Assembly (NCBI GenBank): GCA_003647375.1
Contig: QMMS01000059.1
Span: 1-18,637 of the forward strand
Source: Deltaproteobacteria bacterium
Lineage (GTDB): Bacteria > Desulfobacterota > Desulfobacteria > Desulfobacterales > B30-G6
Reading direction: 5' to 3'
DNA: 18,637 nucleotides
In this document: piece after piece, positions 1 to 7,351 of the stretch
Position numbering within the stretch: the stretch's first letter is position 1
How the letters are laid out: each line of letters starts with the position of its first letter
Translations under genes and position numbers: made by a program
The notes under the pieces: model-generated
What the model was told of the DNA's origin: nothing
The model's database searches: none
The model's input: only the letters and a program-made list of their open reading frames with translations

Positions 1-61
1 AATTGCTACGGCGCGATGTCACCCCTAAGGCAAGGCGGATAACCGCGGTGTCTTGTCGCGG

Positions 62-134
62 CGTAGCTCGCAGAGCGAAGACGGAAGCCGAAGGCGAAGA
101 CGGGTATTTTAATGGGACCACGGGTTTACCCGTG
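62..134. repeat. 73-bp repeat, left copy (inverted with respect to right end)
   Basis: Read base by base, this stretch is the exact reverse complement of 18508-18580 (73 of 73). The similarity continues more weakly on both sides: outward as a diverged copy of the 34-bp unit found at the right end (TCTTGTCGCGGCGTAG against ACTTGTCACGTCGTAG), inward as GGTTCCATTTT against GATTCCATGGG. The repeat contains the sub-hairpin CCACGGG-TTTA-CCCGTGG. It holds no convincing gene. It is most likely a dispersed multicopy repeat; only a genome-wide search can tell this from the end of a mobile element. Confidence 0.9.
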
Positions 135-137
135 GGG
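114..137. repeat. Hairpin CCACGGG-TTTA-CCCGTGG
   Basis: A 7-bp perfect stem (CCACGGG/CCCGTGG) with a TTTA loop lies inside the end repeat. A weaker outer stem (AATGG.A against T.CCATT) continues on either side. There is no run of T after it, so it is not a good intrinsic terminator. The same hairpin appears, inverted, near 18508-18525. Confidence 0.6.
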
Positions 138-394
138 TTCCATTTTCATTTACAAAGAATATGCCACCGGTTCAATTTCAATTTTTTATGGGGGAAAGTC
201 TTTTTCCTCTTTCAGTGAATTTTGTTCGGTGACAACAGATATTCTTACGGTTTATATAATCATATAGACAGCTCCTGCCGGAATCGGTTGCCATGAATCC
301 GATCAGCTACTGTGTTGATATAGGCTTGTCATCATTCGGGCACTACAGATACACATCGTTCACCCCGGATTAACCGCGGTCATTATTTGAAGCT

Positions 395-481
395 CCCCGC
401 CGCAAGCGACTGGGAATCTTCGACCGTAAGGAATTCTGTCTAATTCAGATTCGCTCGCTAACCCCGCGGCAAGCCACGGGG
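395..481. repeat. Two related CCCCGC-N-GCAAGC hairpins
   Basis: At 395-414 (CCCCGCCGCAAGCGACTGGG) and 462-481 (CCCCGCGGCAAGCCACGGGG) two 20-nt imperfect palindromes with an AA loop share the pattern CCCCGCNGCAAGCNACNGGG. The second is a near-perfect stem with one mismatch. They lie inside a 63-codon minus-strand frame that has no ribosome site or domain, and I treat that frame as a translation of the repeat. They look like REP-type dispersed palindromes. Confidence 0.55.
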
Positions 482-710
482 AATGCGCTCGCTTTTGCGG
501 TTCAAAAAAAGTCTTTTCATTTCTTTTCAGAGTGAAACCTTTTCTTGACATCGCACTTTCTCACTGCTAAGTCAACTTATAAGCATTCAGTATGTTTGTC
601 TGACAATTAGGAAAAAATATGTTTCTGTTTTCGGGCTGTCCGGGCCGGGAACTGGAACACCGTACAGGTCAAACATTTTTTAACCTTACTACCCAATAGG
701 AGGTGATGCT

Positions 711-732
711 CGTTACGTTCTCACGTTACGTT
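711..732. promoter_or_regulatory. Direct repeat CGTTACGTT x2 (possible operator)
   Basis: CGTTACGTT occurs at 711-719 and again at 724-732, a 13-bp period, about 50 bp before the binding-protein start codon. Each half contains CGTTACG, which is itself nearly palindromic. The position suits an operator or a leader element for the transporter operon. The ligand is unknown; the SorC-type regulator encoded at 7554-8489 is the nearest candidate. Confidence 0.35.
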
Positions 733-779
733 GTTTTAGAAAGATTCATTACACCCACCACTAAATCAGGGAGAAACAA

Positions 780-2030
780 ATGAAAAAATATCTGGTCTTA
801 CTCTCTATCGTTCTTTTTGTATTTGCTTTTACCTTAAACAACACGTTTGCCGCCAATCCGAGTAAAATAAAGGTCGGCATATTACTTCCGCTGACCGGCG
901 TGTTTGGCGCCGTTGCTGAAACCCAGAAGGAAGGCGCACTGCTTGCAGTGGACGTCATCAATAAAAAAGGCGGGCTGGACATGCCCTGGGGCAAGGTGCA
1001 GGTGGAAGGTGTGGTCGCTGATGATGAGGCGAAACTGGATGTCGGCGTCAGGCGCTTCCGGTACATGCGATCCCAAGGTGTAAAGGCCGTCGGTGGTCAG
1101 ACCTGGTCGCCCCTCTCATTTGCCATCAATGCAGTTGTTAAAAAAGACCCCCTGCCGTATTTTCCGGTTTGCGTTATGGCCAAGGAAGCTTTTGAAAAAG
1201 GAAAACTTTCCGACACCACCTTCGCCGCTGCTTTCAGTCCCTGGACGGTTGGGTACATGGACGGCTCCGCTGCGATTAAGGTGCTGGGTAAAAAGCGGAT
1301 TTTCGTTCTGGCCCGCGCCGATAGCTGGGGCTGGGATATCCGTGACGGCATCTATGCCGCAGCCAAGGAATACGGCGCAGAGATTGTCGGCTATGACGAA
1401 GTCTCCAAGGGTACCGCCGACTATACAACGACCCTGCAAAAGGTCAAAGCAGCCAAACCCGACGTCTTTATTTCTGCTCAGTTTGCCGGCGATGCGGTCA
1501 ATCTGCTCAAACAGTCCAACCAGATGGGTCTTCACAAAAACATGACTATTTTCAATGCCTTCATGACCAATGTGGTTGCCAAAGGGATTCCGCCCCAGGT
1601 ACTGGAAGGCATTTATGCCATGCACTATTTTTATTATGACCTGAGTGAACTCGGAGATCCGGCGCTGACCAAGAGTGCCGATGAATTCACCGCCTTGTAC
1701 AAGGCTAAATTTAACAAACCACCCGATGCATATGCCACCATCGCCTATGTGGCTTATATGGAAATGTTCCGCGGGTTTGAAGCCGCCGGTACCTTTGATG
1801 ATGCCATGAAGGTATCCAAGGCCCTGTTGGCAAATGACGGGAAATTCAACTCCGTCAAAGGCCCTGCCCAATGGCGCAAAGAAGACCATGCGGCAGTCTA
1901 CAAATATGCCGCCTTTCTCGTCAGAGGCAAGGGTCCCCAGGAAAAAAAGAATGAATGGGATCTCTTTTCCGTGGAAGGCTATCAGGGCGGCGAATCCGTC
2001 ATGCCTACCCCTGAATCTTTAGGTTACTAA
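780..2030 (+). CDS. ABC transporter periplasmic binding protein, branched-chain amino acid (HAAT) type
   Basis: This is a periplasmic solute-binding protein of the Leu/Ile/Val family (Peripla_BP_6, type I fold), 416 aa. It would capture the substrate and deliver it to the permease pair encoded downstream. Residues 1-24 form a signal peptide: two lysines, a hydrophobic core, then TFA before Ala-25. The mature protein opens with the family start IKVGILLPLTGVFG. Downstream sit the expected inter-lobe segments, such as RIFVLARADSWGWD and GTADYTTTLQKVKAAKPD, the latter matching the typical G..D+...+..+K...PD pattern. The ATG has a good ribosome site (GGGAGA, 769-774). It is the first gene of the operon and is separated from the ATPase gene by a strong hairpin, a common way to make more binding protein than transporter. 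The substrate cannot be read from sequence: the family also binds amides, urea and aromatic acids, and the catabolic neighbours argue against a plain housekeeping leucine system. Confidence 0.93.
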   Translation: MKKYLVLLSIVLFVFAFTLNNTFAANPSKIKVGILLPLTGVFGAVAETQKEGALLAVDVINKKGGLDMPWGKVQVEGVVADDEAKLDVGVRRFRYMRSQGVKAVGGQTWSPLSFAINAVVKKDPLPYFPVCVMAKEAFEKGKLSDTTFAAAFSPWTVGYMDGSAAIKVLGKKRIFVLARADSWGWDIRDGIYAAAKEYGAEIVGYDEVSKGTADYTTTLQKVKAAKPDVFISAQFAGDAVNLLKQSNQMGLHKNMTIFNAFMTNVVAKGIPPQVLEGIYAMHYFYYDLSELGDPALTKSADEFTALYKAKFNKPPDAYATIAYVAYMEMFRGFEAAGTFDDAMKVSKALLANDGKFNSVKGPAQWRKEDHAAVYKYAAFLVRGKGPQEKKNEWDLFSVEGYQGGESVMPTPESLGY

Positions 2031-2036
2031 AGATCT

Positions 2037-2075
2037 GACCATCCCGGTGTCAATTTTCCCGACGCCGGGATGGTC
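2037..2075 (+). terminator. Strong hairpin between binding protein and transporter genes (attenuator or stabiliser)
   Basis: A 15-bp stem pairs 2037-2051 with 2061-2075 around a 9-nt loop. The arms are GACCATCCCGGTGTC and GACGCCGGGATGGTC, and the only non-Watson-Crick pair is a T.G, which holds in RNA. It starts 6 bp after the binding-protein stop and is followed by CTTCTTT, a weak T-tract. This fits a leaky terminator or a 3' stabilising stem that raises binding-protein mRNA over the distal genes. Confidence 0.75.
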
Positions 2076-2095
2076 CTTCTTTGAAGAGGTTTAAT

Positions 2096-2860
2096 GTGAA
2101 TATACCTGCGAGTCCGGAAATCATTCGAACGGATAATGTAACCAAGAAATTTGGCGAAATGGTGGCAGTTGATCATGTCAATTATTCGCTGCATGAAAAT
2201 GAAATTGCCGGTATCATCGGGTCCAACGGTGCCGGGAAAACCACCTTTTTCAATCTGATCACCGGATACTACCCGCCGGAAGAAGGCACGATCTGGTATA
2301 ACGGCAAAGACATCACCGCGCTGCCCGCCCAAAAAAGAGTGTCTCTTGGGATGATGCGGACCTTTCAGTTGACATCGACCTTCGATAACCTGACGGTAAC
2401 CGACAACCTGGTCCTGTCATTTTTCAGGGCCCATAAAAAACATTCTCTGTTCAATCTGTTTTTTACGCCCCGCAACCGTCACCGCAAACATGAGAAAATT
2501 GAAGCATGCCTTGAAACGTTCGATCTTCAGAGTGTGGCTCAACGGGATGTCAAACACCTTTCACTCGGAGAAAAACGCAGGCTTGAAATTGCCATGTCCA
2601 TTTTAGCCGAGCCCAAAGTGCTGCTGCTGGATGAGCCCCTGGCCGGTTTGAGCGAAACGGAAATAAAAGGCGTTCTGGATGTTTTACGATTGAATTTCAG
2701 CAAGCAGACAATTCTAATCGTCGAGCATAAAATTTCCAAGGTTGAAGAATTTCTGGAAAGACTGACCGTCATGCATGACGGTAAAATCATTGCTGACGGC
2801 CCGTGTGAAGAATGCCTGATGGCACCGGAAGTACGCAAAAGCTACTGGCAGATTGACTAA
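2096..2860 (+). CDS. livG: HAAT ABC transporter ATP-binding protein, LivG type
   Basis: One of two cytoplasmic ATPases powering the importer. From the GTG at 2096 it is 254 aa. It has Walker A GSNGAGKT (42-49), Q-loop Gln-91, signature LSLGEKRR (155-162), Walker B VLLLDE (175-180) and the H-loop His-211. LivG-type marks are the long insert between Q-loop and signature and the RRLE after the signature. I chose GTG 2096 because GAAGAGG (2083-2089) sits 6 nt before it; the in-frame TTG at 2081 would lie within or before that ribosome site and close to the hairpin. The symbol is by family; the substrate need not be leucine. Confidence 0.92.
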   Translation: MNIPASPEIIRTDNVTKKFGEMVAVDHVNYSLHENEIAGIIGSNGAGKTTFFNLITGYYPPEEGTIWYNGKDITALPAQKRVSLGMMRTFQLTSTFDNLTVTDNLVLSFFRAHKKHSLFNLFFTPRNRHRKHEKIEACLETFDLQSVAQRDVKHLSLGEKRRLEIAMSILAEPKVLLLDEPLAGLSETEIKGVLDVLRLNFSKQTILIVEHKISKVEEFLERLTVMHDGKIIADGPCEECLMAPEVRKSYWQID

Positions 2861-2919
2861 ACCCCAAGGTTGCATAAACAATACTAGAAGTAATCTCAAA
2901 ACAGGGTACGGAGTATACC

Positions 2920-3612
2920 ATGCCTTCCGATACAATTTTGGCGGTCCACGACCTGAATGTCGCATATGGGGAATCTAAAGTACTGTTTGACGTTTCGATT
3001 CATATCGATACCAATGAGATCGTATCATGCGTTGGGCGAAACGGTGCCGGGAAATCCACTCTACTGAAGACCATTGGCGGATTTATCAAACCGACCACCG
3101 GATCGATTAAATTCGCAGATACCAGTTTGGTCGGCATCAAGTCTTACAATATCGCCAAGATGGGTCTGAAGTATATTCCTCAAGACAAGAAAGTGTTCTC
3201 GGATTTAACTGTCAGAGAAAATATGGAACTTGGCAGCTATGCCACCCAGGACTACAACTGGGACAAGGTCACCGAATATTTTCCCAAGCTGAAATCGCTG
3301 ATGGATCGCAAAGCCGGCTACTTGAGCGGTGGTGAGCGTCAAATGCTGATGATCGGCAGAGCCCTGCTGGGGGACCCCCAGGTGCTATTAGTGGATGAAC
3401 CCACGGAAGGACTCGCCCCGAGTATTGTGACCCAGCTCCAAAATGTTTTTCTGGAATTGAGCAAAAAAGCGGCGCTGGTAATTGTCGAGCAAAACCTGTC
3501 CCTTGTCAGTGCCATTTCCCAAAGGGTGTATGCGGTAAAAGAAGGCCGGATCGTACATGAAATTTCAGACGAAGGTGAAATCAAAAGCAATGTCTGTGAA
3601 AAATATCTCTAA
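2920..3612 (+). CDS. livF: HAAT ABC transporter ATP-binding protein, LivF type
   Basis: The second ATPase of the importer, 230 aa, the normal LivF length. Walker A is GRNGAGKS (39-46), signature LSGGE (135-139), Walker B VLLVDE (155-160). The H-loop position is Gln-191 in VEQN, as is usual for LivF. The tract IPQDKKVFSDLTVRENM (86-102) is the family's typical Q-loop region. The ATG is preceded by GGAG (2910-2913) at 6-nt spacing. It follows the LivG gene by 59 bp with no terminator and probably forms a heterodimer with that protein. Confidence 0.92.
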   Translation: MPSDTILAVHDLNVAYGESKVLFDVSIHIDTNEIVSCVGRNGAGKSTLLKTIGGFIKPTTGSIKFADTSLVGIKSYNIAKMGLKYIPQDKKVFSDLTVRENMELGSYATQDYNWDKVTEYFPKLKSLMDRKAGYLSGGERQMLMIGRALLGDPQVLLVDEPTEGLAPSIVTQLQNVFLELSKKAALVIVEQNLSLVSAISQRVYAVKEGRIVHEISDEGEIKSNVCEKYL

Positions 3613-3640
3613 CCCGGAATCAGGATAAAAGGAATCTTCA

Positions 3641-4600
3641 ATGGTTAAAGCATTCAAATGGTCATGGGGACTTCTGCTGGCTTTTTTCTGTTTACTGCTG
3701 GTTCGGGTATTCTTACCACTCCCTTTTGCCAACGAAATTATTATTTTTGCCATCTATACGATGGGGTGTAATTTCCTTTTAGGGCGCGTGGGTTTCATTT
3801 CCTTTGGGCAACCGGCCTATCTGGCAGTGGGTGCCTATGGCACGGCATTCTACCTCTTTTATTTCGGTTCTAATCCTTATATTGGCATACTCTTAGGCAT
3901 TGTTGCCGGGGTGGTAGTAGCCCTGATTGTAGGCCCCTTCTTCGTGCGCCTGCGTAGTGATTACTTTGCCCTGGTAAACCTGGCATTGGCCGTCATCATG
4001 TTCTATCTGTTCGAAAAAATTCTGGCGAAAATCACCCATGGTGACAATGGTCTGTGGTTTTTAACCAAAATGACCGCCACGCCCGGCTTGGATCTCGGTA
4101 GCCCCAGCGACTTTTTCATTTTTGTCTTCCTGATAGCCTTTGTGGTCTGGGTCTTGTATAAATACCTGGACGATTCCATATTCGGCGCCTGCTGTCTGGC
4201 CACAAAAACCAACGAGGACAAACTGAAATTCCTGGGATACAGCAACTTCAATATCCGCTGGCTGGCTTTTGTTATCGCCAATACAACCACCGCTCTGGCC
4301 GGATCCCTGTACGCTGTGTATTTCGGCTTTGTAAGCCCGGAAATGACAGCACCGTCCCGGGTAGCCGATCCCGTGATCGTCACGCTGCTGGGGGGCGTGG
4401 GCACGCTGTACGGGCCCATCGTCGGGGCTTTTGCCTATACAGGCATGAAAGACCTCATCAGTGGTTACATCGCCAACTGGGAACTGTTTATCGGTCTACT
4501 TCTGGTTTTCATCATGCTGGCAGGTGAAAAAGGAATATGGGGAACCCTGGAGCCTATTCTTAAAAAAATATTTTTCAGGAAGAACAATCCAACCAATTAA
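3641..4600 (+). CDS. livM: HAAT ABC transporter permease, LivM type
   Basis: Inner-membrane permease subunit, 319 aa, with about eight to ten hydrophobic helices. LivM marks are NFLLGRVGFISFGQPAYLAV (44-63), where most members have a GxxSFGHA-like run, the coupling-helix region around TKTNEDKLKFLGY (ATPase contact) and GGVGTLYGPIVGAF towards the end. AAGGAA precedes the ATG by 6 nt. It pairs with the LivH-type permease 23 bp downstream. The order ATPases first, then permeases, differs from the usual livKHMGF order but keeps all five parts. Confidence 0.92.
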   Translation: MVKAFKWSWGLLLAFFCLLLVRVFLPLPFANEIIIFAIYTMGCNFLLGRVGFISFGQPAYLAVGAYGTAFYLFYFGSNPYIGILLGIVAGVVVALIVGPFFVRLRSDYFALVNLALAVIMFYLFEKILAKITHGDNGLWFLTKMTATPGLDLGSPSDFFIFVFLIAFVVWVLYKYLDDSIFGACCLATKTNEDKLKFLGYSNFNIRWLAFVIANTTTALAGSLYAVYFGFVSPEMTAPSRVADPVIVTLLGGVGTLYGPIVGAFAYTGMKDLISGYIANWELFIGLLLVFIMLAGEKGIWGTLEPILKKIFFRKNNPTN

Positions 4601-4623
4601 ATACTTGGAAAACGGCACGCATT

Positions 4624-5493
4624 ATGGATACACAACTATTGATATCTGGCGTCATTTTCGGGCTGAGCATCGGAAGCGTTTTTTTTCTGCTGGCCATTGG
4701 TCTTTCTTTGTGCTTTGGACTTATGCGCATCATCAGTATGGATCAGCTTCTGTACTACGCCATCGGCGCTTACATTACCTATACCCTGTTCCGTTTTACG
4801 GGAAGCGTGTGGGTTGGTGTTTTAGGGGGTATGGTCATTTCCGGCCTGGTCGCTTTTGGTGTTGAACGCTTTATCTTTTTACGGATTTACGAAAGGGACA
4901 TCACCTTTACCATGATTGCGTCCTTCGGAATTCTGATTGCCGGTGTGGGGGTCATTAAGTCTATCTGGGGTCTGGCGCCGTTGCCGGTGCCTTCTCCCAT
5001 CGGAGCCATGGCGACCATTTTTGGTACTGAGATACCGGTCTATCGGTTGATCGTTATCGTCATCTCCATTCTGGTGTATGTCGGCATCTGGGCCTTTTTG
5101 AATAAAACGATTACCGGTAAAGCCATACGGGCCGGTATCGAAGACATTGAACACGTGGAAGGTCTGGGGATCAATGTCTACAAGCTGTTTACGACAACCT
5201 TTATTATTGCCGGTGTACTGTCCGGGCTGGCAGGCGGCCTGCATGCCCCCCTGATAATGGTGGATCCTCAGATGGGACTGGAAGTGCTGCCATTTGTTTT
5301 CATGGTGGTAATTATCGGCGGATTGGGCAGCATCAAAGGTACGCTGGTATCGGCGTTTATCGTTGGTCAGGTCATTTCCTTAGGGGCCATCATTTACGGA
5401 CCGCTGGCTCAAATGGCGCCGTTTGCCATTATGTTGCTTATCCTGCTGATAAAACCCACCGGTCTTTACGGCAGCAAGCTGTTGAAACGATAA
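4624..5493 (+). CDS. livH: HAAT ABC transporter permease, LivH type
   Basis: Second inner-membrane permease, 289 aa, the normal LivH size. The N-terminal GLSIGSVFFLLAIGLSLCFG matches the family start (GLxxGxxYxLxAxGLxLxFG). The coupling segment RAGIEDIEHVEGLGINVYK and the C-terminal VIIGGLGSIKGTLVSAFIVG are typical. The ribosome site is weak: GGAAAA lies about 12 nt before the ATG, so translational coupling to the LivM gene is likely. It completes the transporter; the next gene starts 11 bp after its stop, so the metabolic genes are on the same transcript. Confidence 0.92.
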   Translation: MDTQLLISGVIFGLSIGSVFFLLAIGLSLCFGLMRIISMDQLLYYAIGAYITYTLFRFTGSVWVGVLGGMVISGLVAFGVERFIFLRIYERDITFTMIASFGILIAGVGVIKSIWGLAPLPVPSPIGAMATIFGTEIPVYRLIVIVISILVYVGIWAFLNKTITGKAIRAGIEDIEHVEGLGINVYKLFTTTFIIAGVLSGLAGGLHAPLIMVDPQMGLEVLPFVFMVVIIGGLGSIKGTLVSAFIVGQVISLGAIIYGPLAQMAPFAIMLLILLIKPTGLYGSKLLKR

Positions 5494-5504
5494 GGTTTAG
5501 AATT

Positions 5505-6413
5505 ATGAATCAGAAAATAGGCGTCATCGGTCTGGGTATAATGGGATCCGCCATCTCGGCCAACCTGCTCAAGGCCGGTTTTACAGTGATTGGATATGAT
5601 ATTCGACCCGAGTCTATCCAAACGCTGGAAGACCATGGCGGCAGCGGGTCTACCTGTGTTCGTGAGGTAGCCGAGGCTGCCGAAGTCGTCATCACCTCGC
5701 TTCCCAGCGTGGCTGCCTTGCAGGAAGTGGTCAGCGGGCCGGATGGTCTTTTGACAGCCGCCAAAACAGGCTTGATCGTTGTTGAAGTCAGCACATTCCC
5801 CATCGAAGCCAAACAGGAAGCGTTCGACCTGCTGAAAAAAACGGGTACGGTTATGCTCGACTGTCCTTTGAGCGGCACCGGTGCCCAGGCAGTCAGCAAA
5901 GATCTGGCGGTGTATGCTTCCGGGGATCGACAGTTATACGAAAACTGCAAGCCTGTGTTTGACGGTTTTGCGCGGGCCAACTATTATATCGGCGAGTTCG
6001 GTACGGGTTCCAGAATGAAGTTCATTGCCAACCTCCTGGTGGCCATTCACAACGTTGCTTCAGCCGAAGCCTTTGTGCTGGGAATGAAAGCAGGTTTGGA
6101 CCCGGAACTAATTTACAGGGTCATCAGCGACGGGGCAGGTACCTCACGTATGTTCGAAGTCAGGGGCCCCATGATGACGGCCGGGGAATATGACACGGCC
6201 ACCATGAAGGTGGGTGTTTTTCAAAAAGATCTGGATATTATCACCGCTTTTGCAAAAAACCTGCAGTGTCCCACCCCTTTGCTTTCCACGTCCTGCCAGA
6301 TTTATACCCAGGCCCTGGCCGGCGGCCGGTCCCATCAGGATACCGCCTCTGTCTGCGCGGTGCTGGAAGAAATGGCAAACTTGAATAGAGGAGCTAAACG
6401 TTCTTCTGACTGA
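5505..6413 (+). CDS. NAD(P)-dependent beta-hydroxyacid dehydrogenase (3-hydroxyisobutyrate dehydrogenase-like)
   Basis: Member of the 6-phosphogluconate / 3-hydroxyisobutyrate dehydrogenase superfamily, 302 aa, normal length, which oxidises beta-hydroxy acids or reduces semialdehydes. The Rossmann motif GLGIMG is at 9-14, and Asp-32 after the second strand suggests a preference for NAD. The substrate loop DCPLSGTGAQA (119-129) corresponds to the family's D.PvSGG..GA. The catalytic lysine is Lys-172 in MKFIANL, and Lys-241/Asp-242 in QKDLDI fit the C-terminal helical domain. It sits 11 bp after the second permease, so it probably acts on the imported compound or an early product. The exact substrate (hydroxyisobutyrate, tartronate semialdehyde, sulfolactaldehyde-type and others) cannot be decided here. 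Confidence 0.9.
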   Translation: MNQKIGVIGLGIMGSAISANLLKAGFTVIGYDIRPESIQTLEDHGGSGSTCVREVAEAAEVVITSLPSVAALQEVVSGPDGLLTAAKTGLIVVEVSTFPIEAKQEAFDLLKKTGTVMLDCPLSGTGAQAVSKDLAVYASGDRQLYENCKPVFDGFARANYYIGEFGTGSRMKFIANLLVAIHNVASAEAFVLGMKAGLDPELIYRVISDGAGTSRMFEVRGPMMTAGEYDTATMKVGVFQKDLDIITAFAKNLQCPTPLLSTSCQIYTQALAGGRSHQDTASVCAVLEEMANLNRGAKRSSD

Positions 6414-6427
6414 TGGTTGCAACAGAC

Positions 6428-6444
6428 ACGTTTCATGAAATTCC
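6428..6444. promoter_or_regulatory. Palindrome ACGTTTCATGAAATTCC (copy 1)
   Basis: The 10-bp palindrome TTTCATGAAA (6431-6440) lies in the 76-bp gap before the metallo-hydrolase gene. The extended form ACGTTTCATGAAAT occurs again, inverted, just after that gene. Its position 46 bp before a start codon suits an operator for an internal promoter. Confidence 0.4.
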
Positions 6445-6489
6445 CGGCTTAGTGATATTTCATCCCAAATCAAACAGACGGAGTAGAGA

Positions 6490-7332
6490 ATGACCTCGAA
6501 AATTCATCCCATACGGATTCCTTTTCAATTGCCGGTCAACGAACAAAGAAAAGTCGATCGGATTGTCTATAGCTATGTAGTGACCGGAGAACAGTTGTGT
6601 TTGGTAGATACAGGACCGGTTGGCGGTGAGCATTTCATTGTCACGGCGTTGTCCGAAATGAAATTATCAGAAAAGGACGTAAAACGTGTAATCAACACGC
6701 ATGAACATCCTGATCATGTGGGCGGAAATACGTTTTTCAAAGAGACTGCCCAGCCCAGATTTGCCTGTCATGCCAAGGCAGTTCGCTGGATTGAGTCTCT
6801 GGAAAATCAATTCAAAGAACGGCCGGTCTATGGTTTTTATTCTCTGGCCGGTCAATCCATCCAGGTTCATCAGCAATTACAGGACGGAGACGAAATTGAT
6901 CTCGGAGGTGGGACAACATTAACGGTTATTTTTACACCCGGCCATTCACCCGGATCCATTTCCCTGTTCTGTCCCCAGGACGGATCCTTGATCGTGGGAG
7001 ATGCTATTCAGCCGGTTGACAACCTTCCGCTTTACAATGATTTGGCCCTGACCCGCGAATCATTGAAACGATTGATGGCTCTGCCAGACGTGAAAAGAAT
7101 GTATCTGGCCTGGGTGGAAAAACCTTTCATGGGAAATGAGATCAAAAAGACGCTTATGACCAGCTTGGATTATCTTGATCGGGTTGACACTACAGTGAGG
7201 CAAGTAGCAGGGGAACTGCCGCAAAATTCAACTCCCGAAAATATCACCCGGGAGGTTTTAATACGGATGGGTTTGGAGCCACCTCCTGTCATGCCCATGA
7301 CCGTTGAAAGCATCATGACCCATTTGTCCTAA
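6490..7332 (+). CDS. Metallo-beta-lactamase-fold hydrolase
   Basis: A 280-aa MBL-fold protein of the glyoxalase II-like group. The metal motif HEHPDH is at 71-76 (His-71, His-73, Asp-75, His-76), a further ligand is His-152 in TPGHSPGS, and the bridging Asp-171 is in VGDAIQ. Where the family usually has a last metal His (the PGHG segment after the final strand) this protein reads MYLAWVEKPFMG, so that ligand seems absent or replaced. A C-terminal extension of about 65 residues contains an Arg/Glu-rich helix. The ATG follows CGGAG at about 6 nt. It is the last gene of the transporter operon, or has its own promoter in the 76-bp gap. It may hydrolyse a thioester, lactone or other ester formed in the pathway; the reaction is unknown. 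Confidence 0.88.
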   Translation: MTSKIHPIRIPFQLPVNEQRKVDRIVYSYVVTGEQLCLVDTGPVGGEHFIVTALSEMKLSEKDVKRVINTHEHPDHVGGNTFFKETAQPRFACHAKAVRWIESLENQFKERPVYGFYSLAGQSIQVHQQLQDGDEIDLGGGTTLTVIFTPGHSPGSISLFCPQDGSLIVGDAIQPVDNLPLYNDLALTRESLKRLMALPDVKRMYLAWVEKPFMGNEIKKTLMTSLDYLDRVDTTVRQVAGELPQNSTPENITREVLIRMGLEPPPVMPMTVESIMTHLS

Positions 7333-7334
7333 CC

Positions 7335-7351
7335 TGGACATTTCATGAAAC
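7335..7351. promoter_or_regulatory. Palindrome TTTCATGAAACGT (copy 2, inverted)
   Basis: TTTCATGAAA at 7341-7350, with flanks that on the minus strand read ACGTTTCATGAAATGTCC, matches copy 1 (6428-6444) at 17 of 18 aligned positions allowing one inserted base. It overlaps the end of the ferredoxin gene and lies in the gap between two convergent operons, so an operator role is less obvious here. It may instead be a binding site for a looping regulator or a chance remnant. Confidence 0.35.

Larger units (their letters stand above)
135..779. other. Long leader / repeat-bearing non-coding region
   Basis: No reading frame here has a convincing start or family resemblance. It holds two related short hairpins (395-414 and 462-481), a perfect -35 hexamer TTGACA at 545-550 without a good -10 at 17 bp, an alternative weak pair TTGTCT/TATGTT around 595-625, and a 9-bp direct repeat CGTTACGTT just before the binding-protein gene. 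The promoter of the transporter operon must lie in or before this stretch, but I cannot place it firmly. Confidence 0.5.

Noticed and set aside
3..218. 71-codon frame at the left end
   Set aside because: It is a translation of the 73-bp repeat and has no ribosome site; the same repeat occurs at the right end where the frame is different.
360..551. 63-codon minus-strand frame
   Set aside because: It covers the two REP-like hairpins and has no ribosome site or domain; more likely repeat DNA.
1116..1889. 257-codon minus-strand frame inside the binding-protein gene
   Set aside because: Antisense shadow of a clear Peripla_BP_6 protein, with low-complexity composition and no own motif.
780..5493. 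A plain leucine/isoleucine/valine uptake system
   Set aside because: The family assignment stands, but the linked dehydrogenase, hydrolases and SorC-type regulator make a catabolic substrate more likely, so no substrate is named.
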